A program made the translations under genes and the position numbers. Under the pieces are notes generated by a model. That model was not told the DNA's origin, ran no database searches, and saw only the letters and a program-made list of their open reading frames with translations. From positions 7,006,001 to 7,070,000 of the forward strand of contig NW_026946363.1 in assembly GCF_035222375.1 (NCBI RefSeq): DNA of 64,000 bases. Direction: 5' to 3'. Origin of the DNA: Podospora pseudocomata (taxonomy: Eukaryota > Ascomycota > Sordariomycetes > Sordariales > Podosporaceae). Of this stretch, positions 24,375 through 35,078 are shown piece by piece; within the stretch, counting starts at the first letter, position 1; each line of letters opens with the position of its first letter.

Positions 24375-25703
24375 ATGCAGGCCCCTCCTCCAAATGGGCA
24401 AATGCCCATGCCCACCCCAGAACAGATCCAAGAGATGCAGAGGCGACTTGCTGCCGATGCTCAGGCTGCCGGCATGACAGTTCCAGAGTTCATTGGTGAG
24501 ATTCCGGCAAACAGCTAAACTTGCGACTTGAACGAAAAGCTGACGCGAAACAGAACACATCAAAAGACAGCAGTATGAGCACATGATGAGAATGCAGCAG
24601 CAGGCCCAGCAGCAGCAGCAACAACAAGGTGGCGGTGGTCCTCAGCAGCAACATCAACACCAGCACCAGCATCAACACGGCCCCCCAGCCCAAGCCCAGC
24701 CAATTGTTCCCGGCCCTCCGAATCCGCTCGCCCTTGTGCTGGCCAAGTTCCTTCGCAGCCAGGAGCTTAAGCCACGCACAGTGATTCTCAATGGCGAGCG
24801 CAAGGACATGTTCAGAGTACGACTAGCCCAATCGCTAGTTCAAATCCCTTCAGATCGCTAACTTGGGTGGTTAGGTCAAACGTGCCCTTCGCGCTCTCCA
24901 ATCCGATGCCTACAAGAAGTTGCGTACCAAGAACCCTGCTCTTCCAGAGATCACCGATCGTGCCTCCCTCGAGAATGCTTTCAAGCTCCTTCCCATGTCC
25001 ATGCTTGCTCTCCGCGTCGTCCAGATCGACGAGCACGAGGGCCATGACCACGCTCCTGCCAAGAAGAGCAGCAAACGTGTCAAGGGTCTCTGGACTGTTC
25101 GCATTGAACCTCAACAAGAAGCAGGCGATGATATGTACTACGTTTGGCTCTGGGAAGGCAGCCAGGTCATGCGCAAGGTCTATGCCGCCCTTGCTCTCCT
25201 CATCATCTTCACTCTCGTCTGCTACCCTCTCTGGCCGGTCAAGCTGCGCCAGGGTGTGTATTACCTCAGTTGGGCTTTCCTGGTCTTCCTGGGTTTGTTC
25301 TTCGCCATGGCTATCTTCCGTGTTATTCTCTTCTGTGTCACCTACTTTGTTTTGAAACCCGGCTTCTGGCTGTTCCCTAATTTGTGGGAGGATGTTTCTG
25401 TGGTGGACAGTTTCAAGCCTGTCTGGGCCTGGCACGATGTACGTTTTTTTCTTTTCTTATGCCTTGCATTTGGAGTAAATGCTAACACAAGCACGACAGC
25501 CCAACCCTAAGAAGAAGAAGAAGAGCAAGAAGGTCAAGGCCTCAGCCACTGCTGGAGCAACTTTCTCAGCTGCTACTGGCCAAGCTGCCCCTGCTACTGC
25601 TTCTGTAAACTCCACAGCTACTCAGATCGCCTCTGGCCCGACTCCTACACAACGTAGTTACCTGGCACCGAGGGTCGAGGAGCTGGAGGATGACGAGGAG
25701 TAG
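24375..25703 (+). CDS. SEC62: SEC62, ER protein translocation subunit
   Basis: Predicted 383-residue Sec62, a membrane subunit of the Sec63 complex that supports post-translational import of proteins through the Sec61 channel of the ER. Exons are 24375-24495, 24554-24816, 24875-25438 and 25500-25703; introns are 58-61 nt and phases agree. A Gln/His-rich stretch (about residues 60-90) precedes the conserved cytosolic domain (FLRSQELKPRT, then VKRALRALQSDAYKKL). Two membrane segments lie near residues 231-247 and 259-290, followed by PGFWLFPNLWEDVSVVDSFKPVW, a family hallmark. The C terminus has a Lys-rich patch (PKKKKKSKK) that may contact the ribosome or Sec63. Identification is firm. Confidence 0.95.
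24592..24680 (+). repeat. CAG/CAA/CAC low-complexity tract (poly-Gln/His)
   Basis: Repeated CAG, CAA and CAC codons inside SEC62 exon 2 encode a Gln run, then alternating Gln-His. It lies outside the conserved domain and is probably variable in length. Confidence 0.85.
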
Positions 25704-26110
25704 ATAAAGTAGTTAGGAAATACGGAGGGGGGCGCTTTGGCGTGGATAATGGTAGGATAACCCTAAGGGGTGGATGGTTCGGAGGCTACCCATGGATGAT
25801 GATGAATACTCAAGCCTCGGTTCAATGTTCTGAGCAGGAGAACAAAGATGTGGCTTTTCAAGTTTCTGTGACACGAATGTGGGCGGCCATGTGTGCTTTA
25901 TATTACTGTATATTTTAGTTCTGATTCTTCTTCCGTCACCACATTCACATTTGAGAGTCAGCATAATTGATCCTGGGCTGTCACCAAAACATTAGTGATC
26001 CATTTCGTCGGTATCACCAATGCGCCTACCTGCATCTATGTAAGCCGATCCGCCGCTCTCTGATGACCACTTGCAAAGTTCCTGTTGCGGTAAAGGCCGG
26101 TAAGACTGCC
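25704..26110. other. Convergent 3' region of SEC62 and TDP1
   Basis: About 400 bp holding the two 3' UTRs. No gene is seen. Confidence 0.5.
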
Positions 26111-27971
26111 TCAAGCCTGCCAAATCCTCCCCATCCAATCCGGCTCGGTATGACTAGCAGTTGCCACCCAAGGAACCTCGCCCGGTCCATATGGTTGCAG
26201 AGGCAGGTCATAGGGCATCCTCAAAGCCACCTCGACGACCTCATCCTTCCCGTCATAATCTTCCTTTCCCTTGCCATCTCCATCACCACGAGTTTGTTCC
26301 GGAGGAGGGAGTGCATCCTCCAGGAAAGCAGGCTTCATCACCGCATTCTCGCCATACAACCCCGGCCAGACCAACACTCCGATTTCGTAGGAAGAGATTC
26401 GGACGGTGTTCTCTTTTGCGGAGAGGGCCTCGCCCCAGGCTTGTTTAGAGAGGTTGGCTGACGTGAGCAGGGCCCAGTCGATGTGTATGTCTGTCTCGGA
26501 TGACTCCGGGGTTGGGCGGTGGGAGCGGATATAAGTTTTGATGTGGGGGGCCGCGCGCTTGCGGCCGGAGTTTTTGACTTTGGAAGCGTTGATGGCTATG
26601 TTCGGGGAGGGGGCGTTAGCTGATGGTGAAAGAAGAGGGCGGGGGGGAAACATACGCAAACCAGACGCGGAGTCGTTGGCCCAGTGGTGGAACAATGGTT
26701 TCAAATACTGGAGCTGCTTGACTTGCTGAGGGGACTGGGTTTTGGTGTGAATCGAGCCGCCGGACATGTAACCGTCGAGAGATTTTCGGATCTCGTCTGG
26801 GGTGGGGAAGACGACTTTGAAAGTGGTGGCGGGCGTGTTGCCGAGGGTGTTGAGGAAGGTGTTTTTCAACCAGGAGTCAGTTGGGCCCAAGGTGGCTATA
26901 CTGGAGATCTGAATGGCAACTTCTGGTTTGTGTTCAATGGTGCTGTGAATGGGGACAGCGGCGAGAGCTGACTTCATGGCTGCCCAGCCAAAATTTGTGG
27001 AGGAGGTGGACTGAGTGACCGTGTGTCGGCCTGGAACACTAGATATTAATGAGCCATTGATGGAGGAGAAGTCGTACTTCATGAGCTTGGCGGTGATGTC
27101 TTTGCAAGTTGGTCTTTTGGTGTCATAGGCTCGAAGATAGTTTAGAAAGTCCAGTTTAAACTTGGCTCCATTGCCTATTCTGGGCCGACCTTCGTCATGT
27201 TCGGGCTTCAGTAGAGGAAGTCTAGGAGACAACCAGGCTCCTTGTGTCATGTTTGTCCAGTCTCTTGTGATGAGATTGGCTGTATGTATGACGATCTGGG
27301 CTGTATCGTCGTGTCTGAGAAGGATGAACATCTTGGAATGATGTGTACCGAACATTTCGGGAAGAAATGCTGCATGGAGGGTGACATTGTTGAAGCGAGC
27401 GGCAGATTCCTGCGAATGTCAGATACGTGTAGTATGAGTATCTTGAGAAAAGGCATTGTAGTGGGACGAGATATTGTTCATGAAATTGTAATTTGTTATG
27501 ATGATATACACATACACATTGGTGAGAACACGATGATGTATAATGAATGAGTAAACTTACTTGGAGCGCCAACCTATTCGGGTCCTCCCTCTTCCAGAAC
27601 CCATGAACAACATGGACTTTTACGAGACTTCGAACATCCTCATCAAAGGCTGACATGAGGAAGTCGATATCGTGGAGGTAGTTGAACTCCCAACATTCTG
27701 ATATCAAAGGGTCCCCCAGGACATCCCGCAACGTATAGGTATCCTTGTTCAACCCCGCGGGAAGATCTTTGATCTTTGTTAACTGAAAAGGCGACCCAAC
27801 AGACTTGAACGGCGGGTGGTATTTGGCTTCGGTGGGTGTGTCTGGTAGTCGCCGTTTCTTGAGTGGGGGGCTTATGGGATGTGTAAGTGACTGAGGAGCC
27901 GACCGTTGCTGATTATCGTTTTGGCCATCTTCATCTCCATCGCTGACGCGCCTTTTCCTTGCCGATTCCAT
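26111..27971 (-). CDS. TDP1: Tyrosyl-DNA phosphodiesterase 1
   Basis: Predicted 549-residue Tdp1, which removes trapped topoisomerase I peptides and other 3' adducts from DNA in the nucleus. Exons are 27971-27561, 27409-26656 and 26595-26111. Intron 1 is long for this window (150 nt, GTAAGT donor); intron 2 is 60 nt. Both HxK motifs of the phospholipase-D fold are present: THHSKMFIL with His161/Lys163, and PHIKTYIR with His406/Lys408, followed by LLTSANLSKQAWG. The N-terminal 60 residues are basic and disordered (PPLKKRRLP looks like a nuclear signal). The C-terminal EIGVLVWPG and PWVATASHTEPDWMGRIW match the family end. Length is near that of yeast and human enzymes. Confidence 0.94.
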
Positions 27972-28850
27972 GATGCGTGAGTCTTGCTGAGTCTGAAGTC
28001 GAAACTAGCCGGTTCAACGATAGCAAATAATTGCTGACATAGATACGAGTTAATGTTGGAGATGGCGTTTAGGTTCGCAGGTGCCACCAGCCGTCAGCTC
28101 TGCAAGATTCGGCGGGCTTAGATAATTGGACCCGAAACTATTCAGACGAGAACGCCAGCAGAGAAAAAGCAGGAACTATTCGGCTGCAAAGATTCATTGT
28201 CTATCCCAATGATGTTTTGATACTCTGTTTTGATGTCTTCAATGGGGACGGCAGGTACATAATTCCACACAGTGCCGCAATATCGGGAGTGGGGATCTGT
28301 CTTTGAAGATCTGACTGGGAAGTGGGTCACGGTGCCTTGGCATTTAGCGCTAAGCCGGCTAGCGTGCTGCCTTGAAATTGAGGCGGGCAAATCGACCTGG
28401 CCAGACGCCCCCTAGCAGGTACGTGTCGGAAATCTTTGGACGGGAGACTTGTTTCGCCTCCTGAATCCCCCATTTCCCAAACCCATCCCACATTCCACGA
28501 AGCCATTCACGACGACGCTGCTACCGGAAGCATGCACTTTTTAGACCACAACCGGACCAAAATCTAGACTGTGCGACCCTTCGAGAACAGCTCAACACCT
28601 ATCGGTACACTGGTACCCCTTTCACACGAAACAGGGATCCCACTGCCGGTATCCCCGGAAGCTGTTGGATACCACTCCACGCAGCCCAGCAGCAGTGCTC
28701 CAAATGTCCAGGTAGACGGGCCCTCCAAACAGAGCTTCTACCGACGACACCGTCACCGGCACCCCTTTTTTGCAGTTGATCTGCCGGTGCCAGGTGCCCA
28801 GTTCCCGATATCAGAGCGAGCGCGACTTACGCGATCGGGCTTAATTCACA
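27972..28850. other. Divergent promoter region of TDP1 and the PDI gene
   Basis: About 880 bp between two divergent start codons. An open frame entering from 28571 is in a different frame from the PDI start and joins its frame only by reading through intron 1, so it is not taken as coding. Confidence 0.5.
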
Positions 28851-31138
28851 ATGAGGCTACGCAACCTCTTTCTCTTCGGGGCGGCCGCGCTGGCGACCGC
28901 CTCACCACCATCAGCCGACACGGAGGACGATATCACACGAGAAAACACATACTTCAATGGCAAGAAGGTTCCACCGATTTTGGAACTCACCCCGGCCAAT
29001 TACAAGGAGGAATTAAAAAAGTCAAAGTTCCTGATGGTCAAACACTTCAGGTATTATGCCCACCTCCTCTTCGGTTTTCTCCTGTACTGATAAAAGCTGA
29101 CTCCCGTAGCCCGTGGTGCGGACATTGCCAGGAATTTTTGCCGACCTTCCAGACGTTGTACGAGTATTACTACACATCGAAGCCAGTGGGCAAGGATGCC
29201 GACTTCACCGAGTTCTATGATTTCAGGTTCGCCGAACTCAACTGCGTCGCGTACGCCGATTTATGTACTGAGAACAAGGTTGCCGCATGGCCAACAACAA
29301 TTTTGTTTGAGGATGGCGAGCCTTTGGTCACCTTTAGGGGTGTCAAGCACATTAGTGTTCTCAGTGGTGCTGTCGAAGATGCGCTCGAGAAGGTGAAGCC
29401 CAACACCAGGCCCAAAACCCTCGAGCTCCCCGAACCTGGCGACAAGACATCCCCTGATGCCAAGGCCGAAACCGAGAAGACCGAGAAGGCAGATGCCAGG
29501 GGAAAGGGGTCTGAAAAAGAGCTGGTCAAGGAAACTGAGAAGGAGAAGGAGACCGAAACCTCCACCGCCGCCAGCGCCGATGCTTCAACGGAAGGGGAAG
29601 CGACACCAAAGAAGACCTACACTGTCAACTACAATACCCCTTCGCAGAAAGTTACCCCTAAGCCGTCGAACCCCAACCCCAAGGGTCTCTCCGTTCCTCT
29701 AACTTGGGAATTGTTCCAAAGCATGGTTACCCTCACCCAGGAGCCTTGGTTTGTCAAGTTTTATGCACCATGGTGTCACCACTGCCAGGCTATGGCCCCG
29801 AATTGGGAGCAGTTGGCCAAGGAAATGAAGGGCAGGCTCAACATTGGTGAGGTCAACTGCGACCGCGACACTAGGCTTTGCAAGGAACTCCGCGTCCGTG
29901 GCTATCCTTCCATCATGTTCTTTAAGGGCGGTGAGAAGGTCGAGTACGAGGGCCTTCGCGGCCTGGGCGACTTTGTCCAGTATGCTGAAAAGGCCATTGA
30001 TCTCTCCAGCGGGGTTCCGGATGTCGATTTCGACTCTTTCAAGGCTCTCGAAGAGAAGGAGGAGGTCATTTTCCTCTACTTCTATGATCATGCTACCACC
30101 AGCGAAGACTTCCTTTCTTTGGAGCGTTATCCTCTCAGCCTTATTGGCAAAGCCAAGTTGGTCAAGACCCGGGATCCCAAGTTGTATGATCGATACAAGA
30201 TTACCACTTGGCCACGTCTGATTGTTTCGCGCGAGGGCCGCCCGACTTACTACACTCCTCTCGCGCCTAGGGAAATGAGGGATACCAGAATGGTTCTCAA
30301 CTGGATGAAGTCCGTCTGGCTCCCCCTTGTTCCCGAGCTTACCCCGTCCAACGCCCGCGACATCATGGACGGCAAGATCGTTGTTCTGGGGGTTCTAAAC
30401 AGAGAGAATGAGGATTCTTTCCGCGGCGCTATCCGTGAGATGAAGAGTGCGGCCAACGAGTGGATGGATAAGCAGATTCAGCTCTTCCAGATCCATCGCC
30501 AGGACCTTCGCGACGCCAAGCAGCTCCGCATCGAGGAGGCCGAGGATCGTGGTGACCAGCGGGCTCTGCGCAACGCCAAGAACATTCGCATCAACATGGA
30601 CAGGTCGGACATGAAAGAGGCTACCTTTGCCTGGGTTGACGGCAACTTCTGGCAGCGGTGGATTCGCACCACTTATGGCATTGATGCCAAGGACGGTGAC
30701 CGTGTTATCATCAACGATGAAGATGTAAGTTCTCTCATTAGTGATTCATGTCGAGGTGACCTTGACTAACGAGTTGCGATATAGAAACGCCGGTATTGGG
30801 ACCAAACTAGCACTGGAAACCCCATTGTTCCCTCGCGCACATCCATCCTTGAAACCCTCAACAAGGTCACAGTCAACCCACCAAAGCTCAAGCCGAAGCT
30901 TACCATTGGTGTGATTGAGAAGATGTTCTTCGATATCAAGATGACCTTCAAGGAGCATCCCTATCTCAGCATGGGCTGCATCCTTGGCATCGCTTTTGGT
31001 CTCTTCCAGTGGCTCATGGGAAGAACCACAAGAAGAGCCCGCAGTCACTTTAAGCTCGAGGAGGGCGTTGGAATGAAGGAATCGAAGCCCTCCACGTTGT
31101 TTGGCGGATCAAGTAACACTGCCACCAAAGCGGACTAG
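28851..31138 (+). CDS. Membrane-bound protein disulfide isomerase (EPS1-like)
   Basis: Predicted 722-residue ER thiol oxidoreductase. Exons are 28851-29050, 29110-30724 and 30785-31138. Splicing of intron 1 is required to form the first active site, KHFSPWCGHC, with Cys70/Cys73. An N-terminal signal peptide (MRLRNLFLFGAAALATAS) leads into this thioredoxin domain. A Glu/Lys-rich linker of about 90 residues follows, then a second thioredoxin domain with APWCHHC (Cys289/Cys292) and the cis-Pro motif RGYPSIMFF. Two further redox-inactive thioredoxin-like regions seem to follow, one with TWPRLIV. A transmembrane segment near residues 664-682 and a cytosolic tail replace the usual HDEL signal, as in yeast Eps1 and TMX-type proteins. 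It likely helps fold or degrade membrane proteins. Confidence 0.9.
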
Positions 31139-32221
31139 ATTTGATTGTGGATGATTAACGACCACCCACCTTTTTTCATTATGGGGTGGTGTCTGGATTT
31201 TTTTGGGAAAGCAAAACGGGAAAGCGAACGATCATCATGCCTGTCTGTCTTGTGTTTGTCTTGGTTTGTGCTCTTGCTTGGTAGTATGCGGTATAAAGTT
31301 AGGTTCTGTATAAATACACCAGAGGCCCGAACGGTAACAATACCGAAAGGAAGGATACCGAATCGGTTGGTGGGGCTAGGACCGGAAGGGAACGGGGGTC
31401 TACGGAGGGGTTATTGCATATTAATCAGTGTTTATCTTCCTGGCTCATGGGAGCGTGTTTATCTTTTTGCTTCTTGTTTTTCCTTCCTTCATTTGTGGTT
31501 TACTCGAGACTTTTGTTTGTTGAATGAGACGGGGAAAGAGGCTTCGTCCGGATTATGGCTGGATGGATGCGGCATTGTAGATATGGAGTTTCTGAATTCA
31601 TCTGGGGTTACATCACCTATGGAACCACTCTGGTGATATTTCCCAAAACTTGTCAAAGCCTTGCGGTTAGTGGCATTGCGTTTCGTGTGATTGTCACCAT
31701 GGAGAGATGAATTATTGAGCCGAAGACTCCGTGTGAGACTGGACATTGCAGTACATTCATAGGCATCAGCAGGCTCGACATAAATTGTGCCCAGCGAACC
31801 CTCTCACGCGATTGGAGAGGGCACTCTCAGGATAAATGAGGGTGTGCATTCCCGAGTCTCGTGGCGATAGATACATCAAAAGAGATTGCTCGCCCAGTCT
31901 TGCCAAACCATGAAAAGTGTGAAAACAACCAAGGAAAACGGACTTTGCAGTCATTGCCTATCTTTCTTTGACACCACCCGCTGCCTTTTACGAATAATGG
32001 AACACTGGAAAAGAAAATGAAACTTCTGGTTTGAAACGAAACGTGCCGAAAACCTGGAATCCCACAGTTTTTTGGAGGGTGACCTCCGTGGTGGTACCTC
32101 GTACCGTCTCTACTGGCCCCTTCAAACCCAAGCTCCCTCAACAGCCGTAGACGATCCGCTAATCAGCCCGACCTTGCTTCCTTCAACTCCTACTCCTGAG
32201 CCCTGGCGCCGTACAAGCCCC
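31139..32221. other. Convergent spacer, no gene supported
   Basis: About 1.1 kb between the 3' ends of the PDI and GNAT genes. It contains 3' UTR sequence and short chance frames only. Confidence 0.45.
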
Positions 32222-32956
32222 TTAGGCACCCGCAGTCGTCCGGCTTTGCTGGGTCTGGAGTAAAATCTCCTTATAGAAAAGGGTAACCCCCCTCTTCGTG
32301 GCCGCATCAACGCTGGTCCTGCTAAAGTTTGGAATTTTGCCCACCTCGACGTAGCCGCAGCTCTTGAATGCCAGCTCGGAGGCGGAATCTGTCTCTGTTT
32401 TCGCCGTCTTTTGTCGGCGTGTAGCCAGATTCGTTAGCATACCTCCATATCCTTTCATTTCTCTCCACAAAAAAAAAAAAAAGAAAAAAAAAACAATAAC
32501 AAAGTCTGTGAAGAAAGTAGGGTAGGTACTCACCAACAGCGACCTCCCCTTCCTCGCGCTTTCATACTCGCACGCTTGAATCAAACTCCTCCCCCCTCCT
32601 TGCCTCCTGAACTTTTGGCCAACAATCAGCAGGTCGATGACACCTCGGAAATCACCAGCTTGCGACTGATCAAGCTCGACCATGGCTATCCCGCGGAGGT
32701 CCTCGCCCTTTGGCTTCTGGTTTGCATTCTCGGACGGAGGCAGCAGCAGGATGATGATGCGGGTCTGGGCTTGATGCTCTGCTATCCGGTCTTTCCACCA
32801 GATCAGGAGGCGTTCGAGGGACAGGGGAGGTAAAAAGGGGCCGATGGCGGTGGTGCGGTCGATGTTGATGCCTGAGGCGTAGATGGCGGCCATGTAAGGA
32901 ATTAGGTGAGCGTGGTGCTCGGGGTGGAAGACGGATGTCTGAGATGGGGACGTCAT
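32222..32956 (-). CDS. GNAT-family N-acetyltransferase
   Basis: Predicted 202-residue acetyl-CoA-dependent acetyltransferase from exons 32956-32534 and 32407-32222. The 126-nt intron is in frame, so an unspliced reading is also open. However, it would insert a poly-Phe stretch into the domain, and a GTGAGT donor and TGCTAAC branch site support its removal. GNAT motif A is visible as VIDLLIVGQKFRRQGGGRSLI (family pattern R/Q-x-x-G-x-G/A for acetyl-CoA binding), and motif B as ASELAFKSCGYVEVGKIPNF. The substrate cannot be told from sequence. The protein sits divergent to phospholipase D across 2.1 kb. The acceptor choice (after CAAAAG) is the least certain detail. Confidence 0.82.
   Translation of the reverse strand: MTSPSQTSVFHPEHHAHLIPYMAAIYASGINIDRTTAIGPFLPPLSLERLLIWWKDRIAEHQAQTRIIILLLPPSENANQKPKGEDLRGIAMVELDQSQAGDFRGVIDLLIVGQKFRRQGGGRSLIQACEYESARKGRSLLVSTYPTFFTDFVIVFFFFFFFLWREMKGYGGMLTNLATRRQKTAKTETDSASELAFKSCGYVEVGKIPNFSRTSVDAATKRGVTLFYKEILLQTQQSRTTAGA
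32469..32493. repeat. A-rich homopolymer tract inside the GNAT intron
   Basis: A near-pure A run on the plus strand (T on the sense strand) within the acetyltransferase intron. In the sense orientation it makes a polypyrimidine stretch upstream of the branch site. Confidence 0.85.
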
Positions 32957-35078
32957 GGTGACAGATTTTGTATATGATTCAAACTGATGCGGTTTGTAGT
33001 TGACCTGTAGACTCTGTTTCGGTGTGTGGCTGTTATGGTGCTTGCATCTCGGTTTATGGTGGTGTTGTCAGAGTCATAGGGGAAGCACAAGTGAAAGTGA
33101 TGTCCAGAGAACTCGTGAGATATTTACTGATGCTGTGGGTCAGGTTAACCAGGGGAGAGCACTTAAGGTGACAATAAAGGTAAGAAAAGAACATTTAAAC
33201 ATCTCAGAGAACAAGCATGCTGAGATGGGCAAGAACAGTCGAGGTATAAAACATTGCTTCTTCCTGGGAGAAGATGGGGGGGAGGGGGGTGTGATAGGGA
33301 GGGGAGGGTGGGGGGCATCACTGCTTCTTGAACCATGGCTCAACAGACGGGAAAGCGAGAGGTAAACGACGAACCTTAGGGGGGCAGTACTTGGTCGTGT
33401 GCACTCGCAAATCTGGATTCACAGGCCATCAAGCTTCACCGGTCCTTCGTGATAGGGACGGGATGTTGGGAGCAGGCGGGAAAGGTTCTTTGCATCTGCA
33501 TATGCGTATGCATGCAGATGTATAGTATTGTTCTGTTGAGATGCGGTTAAGTGGCTTGTCCGTCATCGGGGAATGGGAAGCTGCTCCCCCTTGCTGCCAG
33601 GGACACAGCACCATCTACACACCATTCCCACACTTGCCAGCCCAAGATGTGGAAGGTCCCGTCACAATGCTGCAGAAAAAAAAAACCTAAGAAACAGGGA
33701 CAGCCAGGGGTTCCCGTTTGGTTTAAGGCTGAATTAGGGCCTTGTTCCCAGTTCGCAGTGGCTGCCACATCCTCGTTAGTGCGGGGGTTCTCTTCAGCAA
33801 ACAGGGTCTCTTATCATGATTTCTTCGAGTCCCATTCTGTATTTCTCTCCTGCTGCGAGGATCCGAATGTTTTCCTCTCACCGAATTGCAACACCTTAAC
33901 AAAAACGGTCTTCCCCACAACCGATGCTTGTGTGACAGGTGAGGTTGTTGACGCAGATCATTCCGGGCCTGGTAGCGGCGGCCACTTAGCCCGCGGGTGC
34001 GTGGGCTTCCTTCGGCAAGACGCGCGCAGCGACCTCGGGCCCACTACGACTTACCAGCCACTGGGCCGCCAATACAACCTCACCACGCTCACTCCCTACG
34101 GGCTCTTTGACCAGGAACATGGATTTCAGGAGGCATGGAAAGTATGGCACTTGACCGTTGTCACGATCATTCTTTCACGCTTCCTGTTGCACAATCACAG
34201 TCACGGCCCCGATGAGAATGCTGTGCTGGGTTGAACATCGGGCAATGCCGGCTTTACTTCACGACGTCAACTCTCTGATGTACGCTTAATTGTCGTCACA
34301 TGCGGTCCCACCACGACAACTTCATGCTATTGCTAGGTACGGAGTAGATCAAATTCACCGTCTTAATACCCGCCACACAGCCGCAGAATGCAAGTCAGGA
34401 TCAGTGAGTGGGCTTGCAGATGGGGATTCCGCTTCCGGACCGGTCTTCAGCCCTATCAGACTGGCAGTTGCTGTCGCATCTGCTTCATGCTTGATCAGAT
34501 GGGCCGTTCCCGTCAGCGTAGCGAATGGCCTCCCGTCGTTGCAAGACCACTGTTGGACTCTGAGTACGACGGCTTTCCCATTGGCAGCCCGGCAGCCCGG
34601 CATCTCGGCGGACGGCGACACAGTCAGCTTGATCCTACCTGCGATACCATTGGGACTTCTCGCAGCTCTAATGGGGCCAAGAAGGCGGCTGGTGATAACA
34701 CCATATCGATTACTGCGCTGGTGAGGGGCATCCTTGCCTCAGCTCAGCTGGCCATTGACATGCGCAGTCTTGGAGACTGGATACCATTTTTCTTGCCATT
34801 TCTAGTTTCGGATTGCATTGCTTGGGAATATTAGGTGCAGATTCCGTCGTCTTATCCACTTTCTGGTTTTATCGTACGGTATTTTCTCCCCTGTCTTTTT
34901 CTTCCTCACTCTGCTGTCCTCGTGCGGTCGTCGTCGGTTGCCTCCCGTTCTGCTACGTTGAAATAGTTCCCGTTCGGCCCCGCCCCCGCCCCCGCAACAC
35001 CAACACAACATCAACGCACGCTGTTGATCATTGCTGTGAACCGCCTGTCGACAGCTCGTCACTAACCCTTTTGGCACC
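32957..35078. other. 2.1 kb divergent intergenic region
   Basis: Between the acetyltransferase (minus) and phospholipase D (plus). It contains a 28-bp imperfect palindrome near 33.5 kb and a 227-codon plus-strand open frame (33551-34234) without domain or splice support. Both promoters must lie here. Confidence 0.45.
33493..33520. repeat. Short inverted repeat (9-bp arms)
   Basis: CATCTGCAT and its exact complement ATGCAGATG flank a 10-bp centre that is itself nearly palindromic. It could form a hairpin or be a dimeric protein site; function unknown. Confidence 0.6.

Noticed and set aside
23857-24393. 178-codon minus-strand frame antisense to the SEC62 leader
   Set aside because: Cys-rich random composition, no domain, no splice support.
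28571-28850. In-frame-looking upstream extension of the PDI gene
   Set aside because: It reaches the PDI frame only by reading through intron 1. The ATG at 28851 gives a proper signal peptide and, after splicing, an intact CGHC site.
33551-34234. 227-codon plus-strand open frame
   Set aside because: No recognisable domain or splice structure; in GC-rich fungal DNA of this length a chance frame of this size is expected about once.
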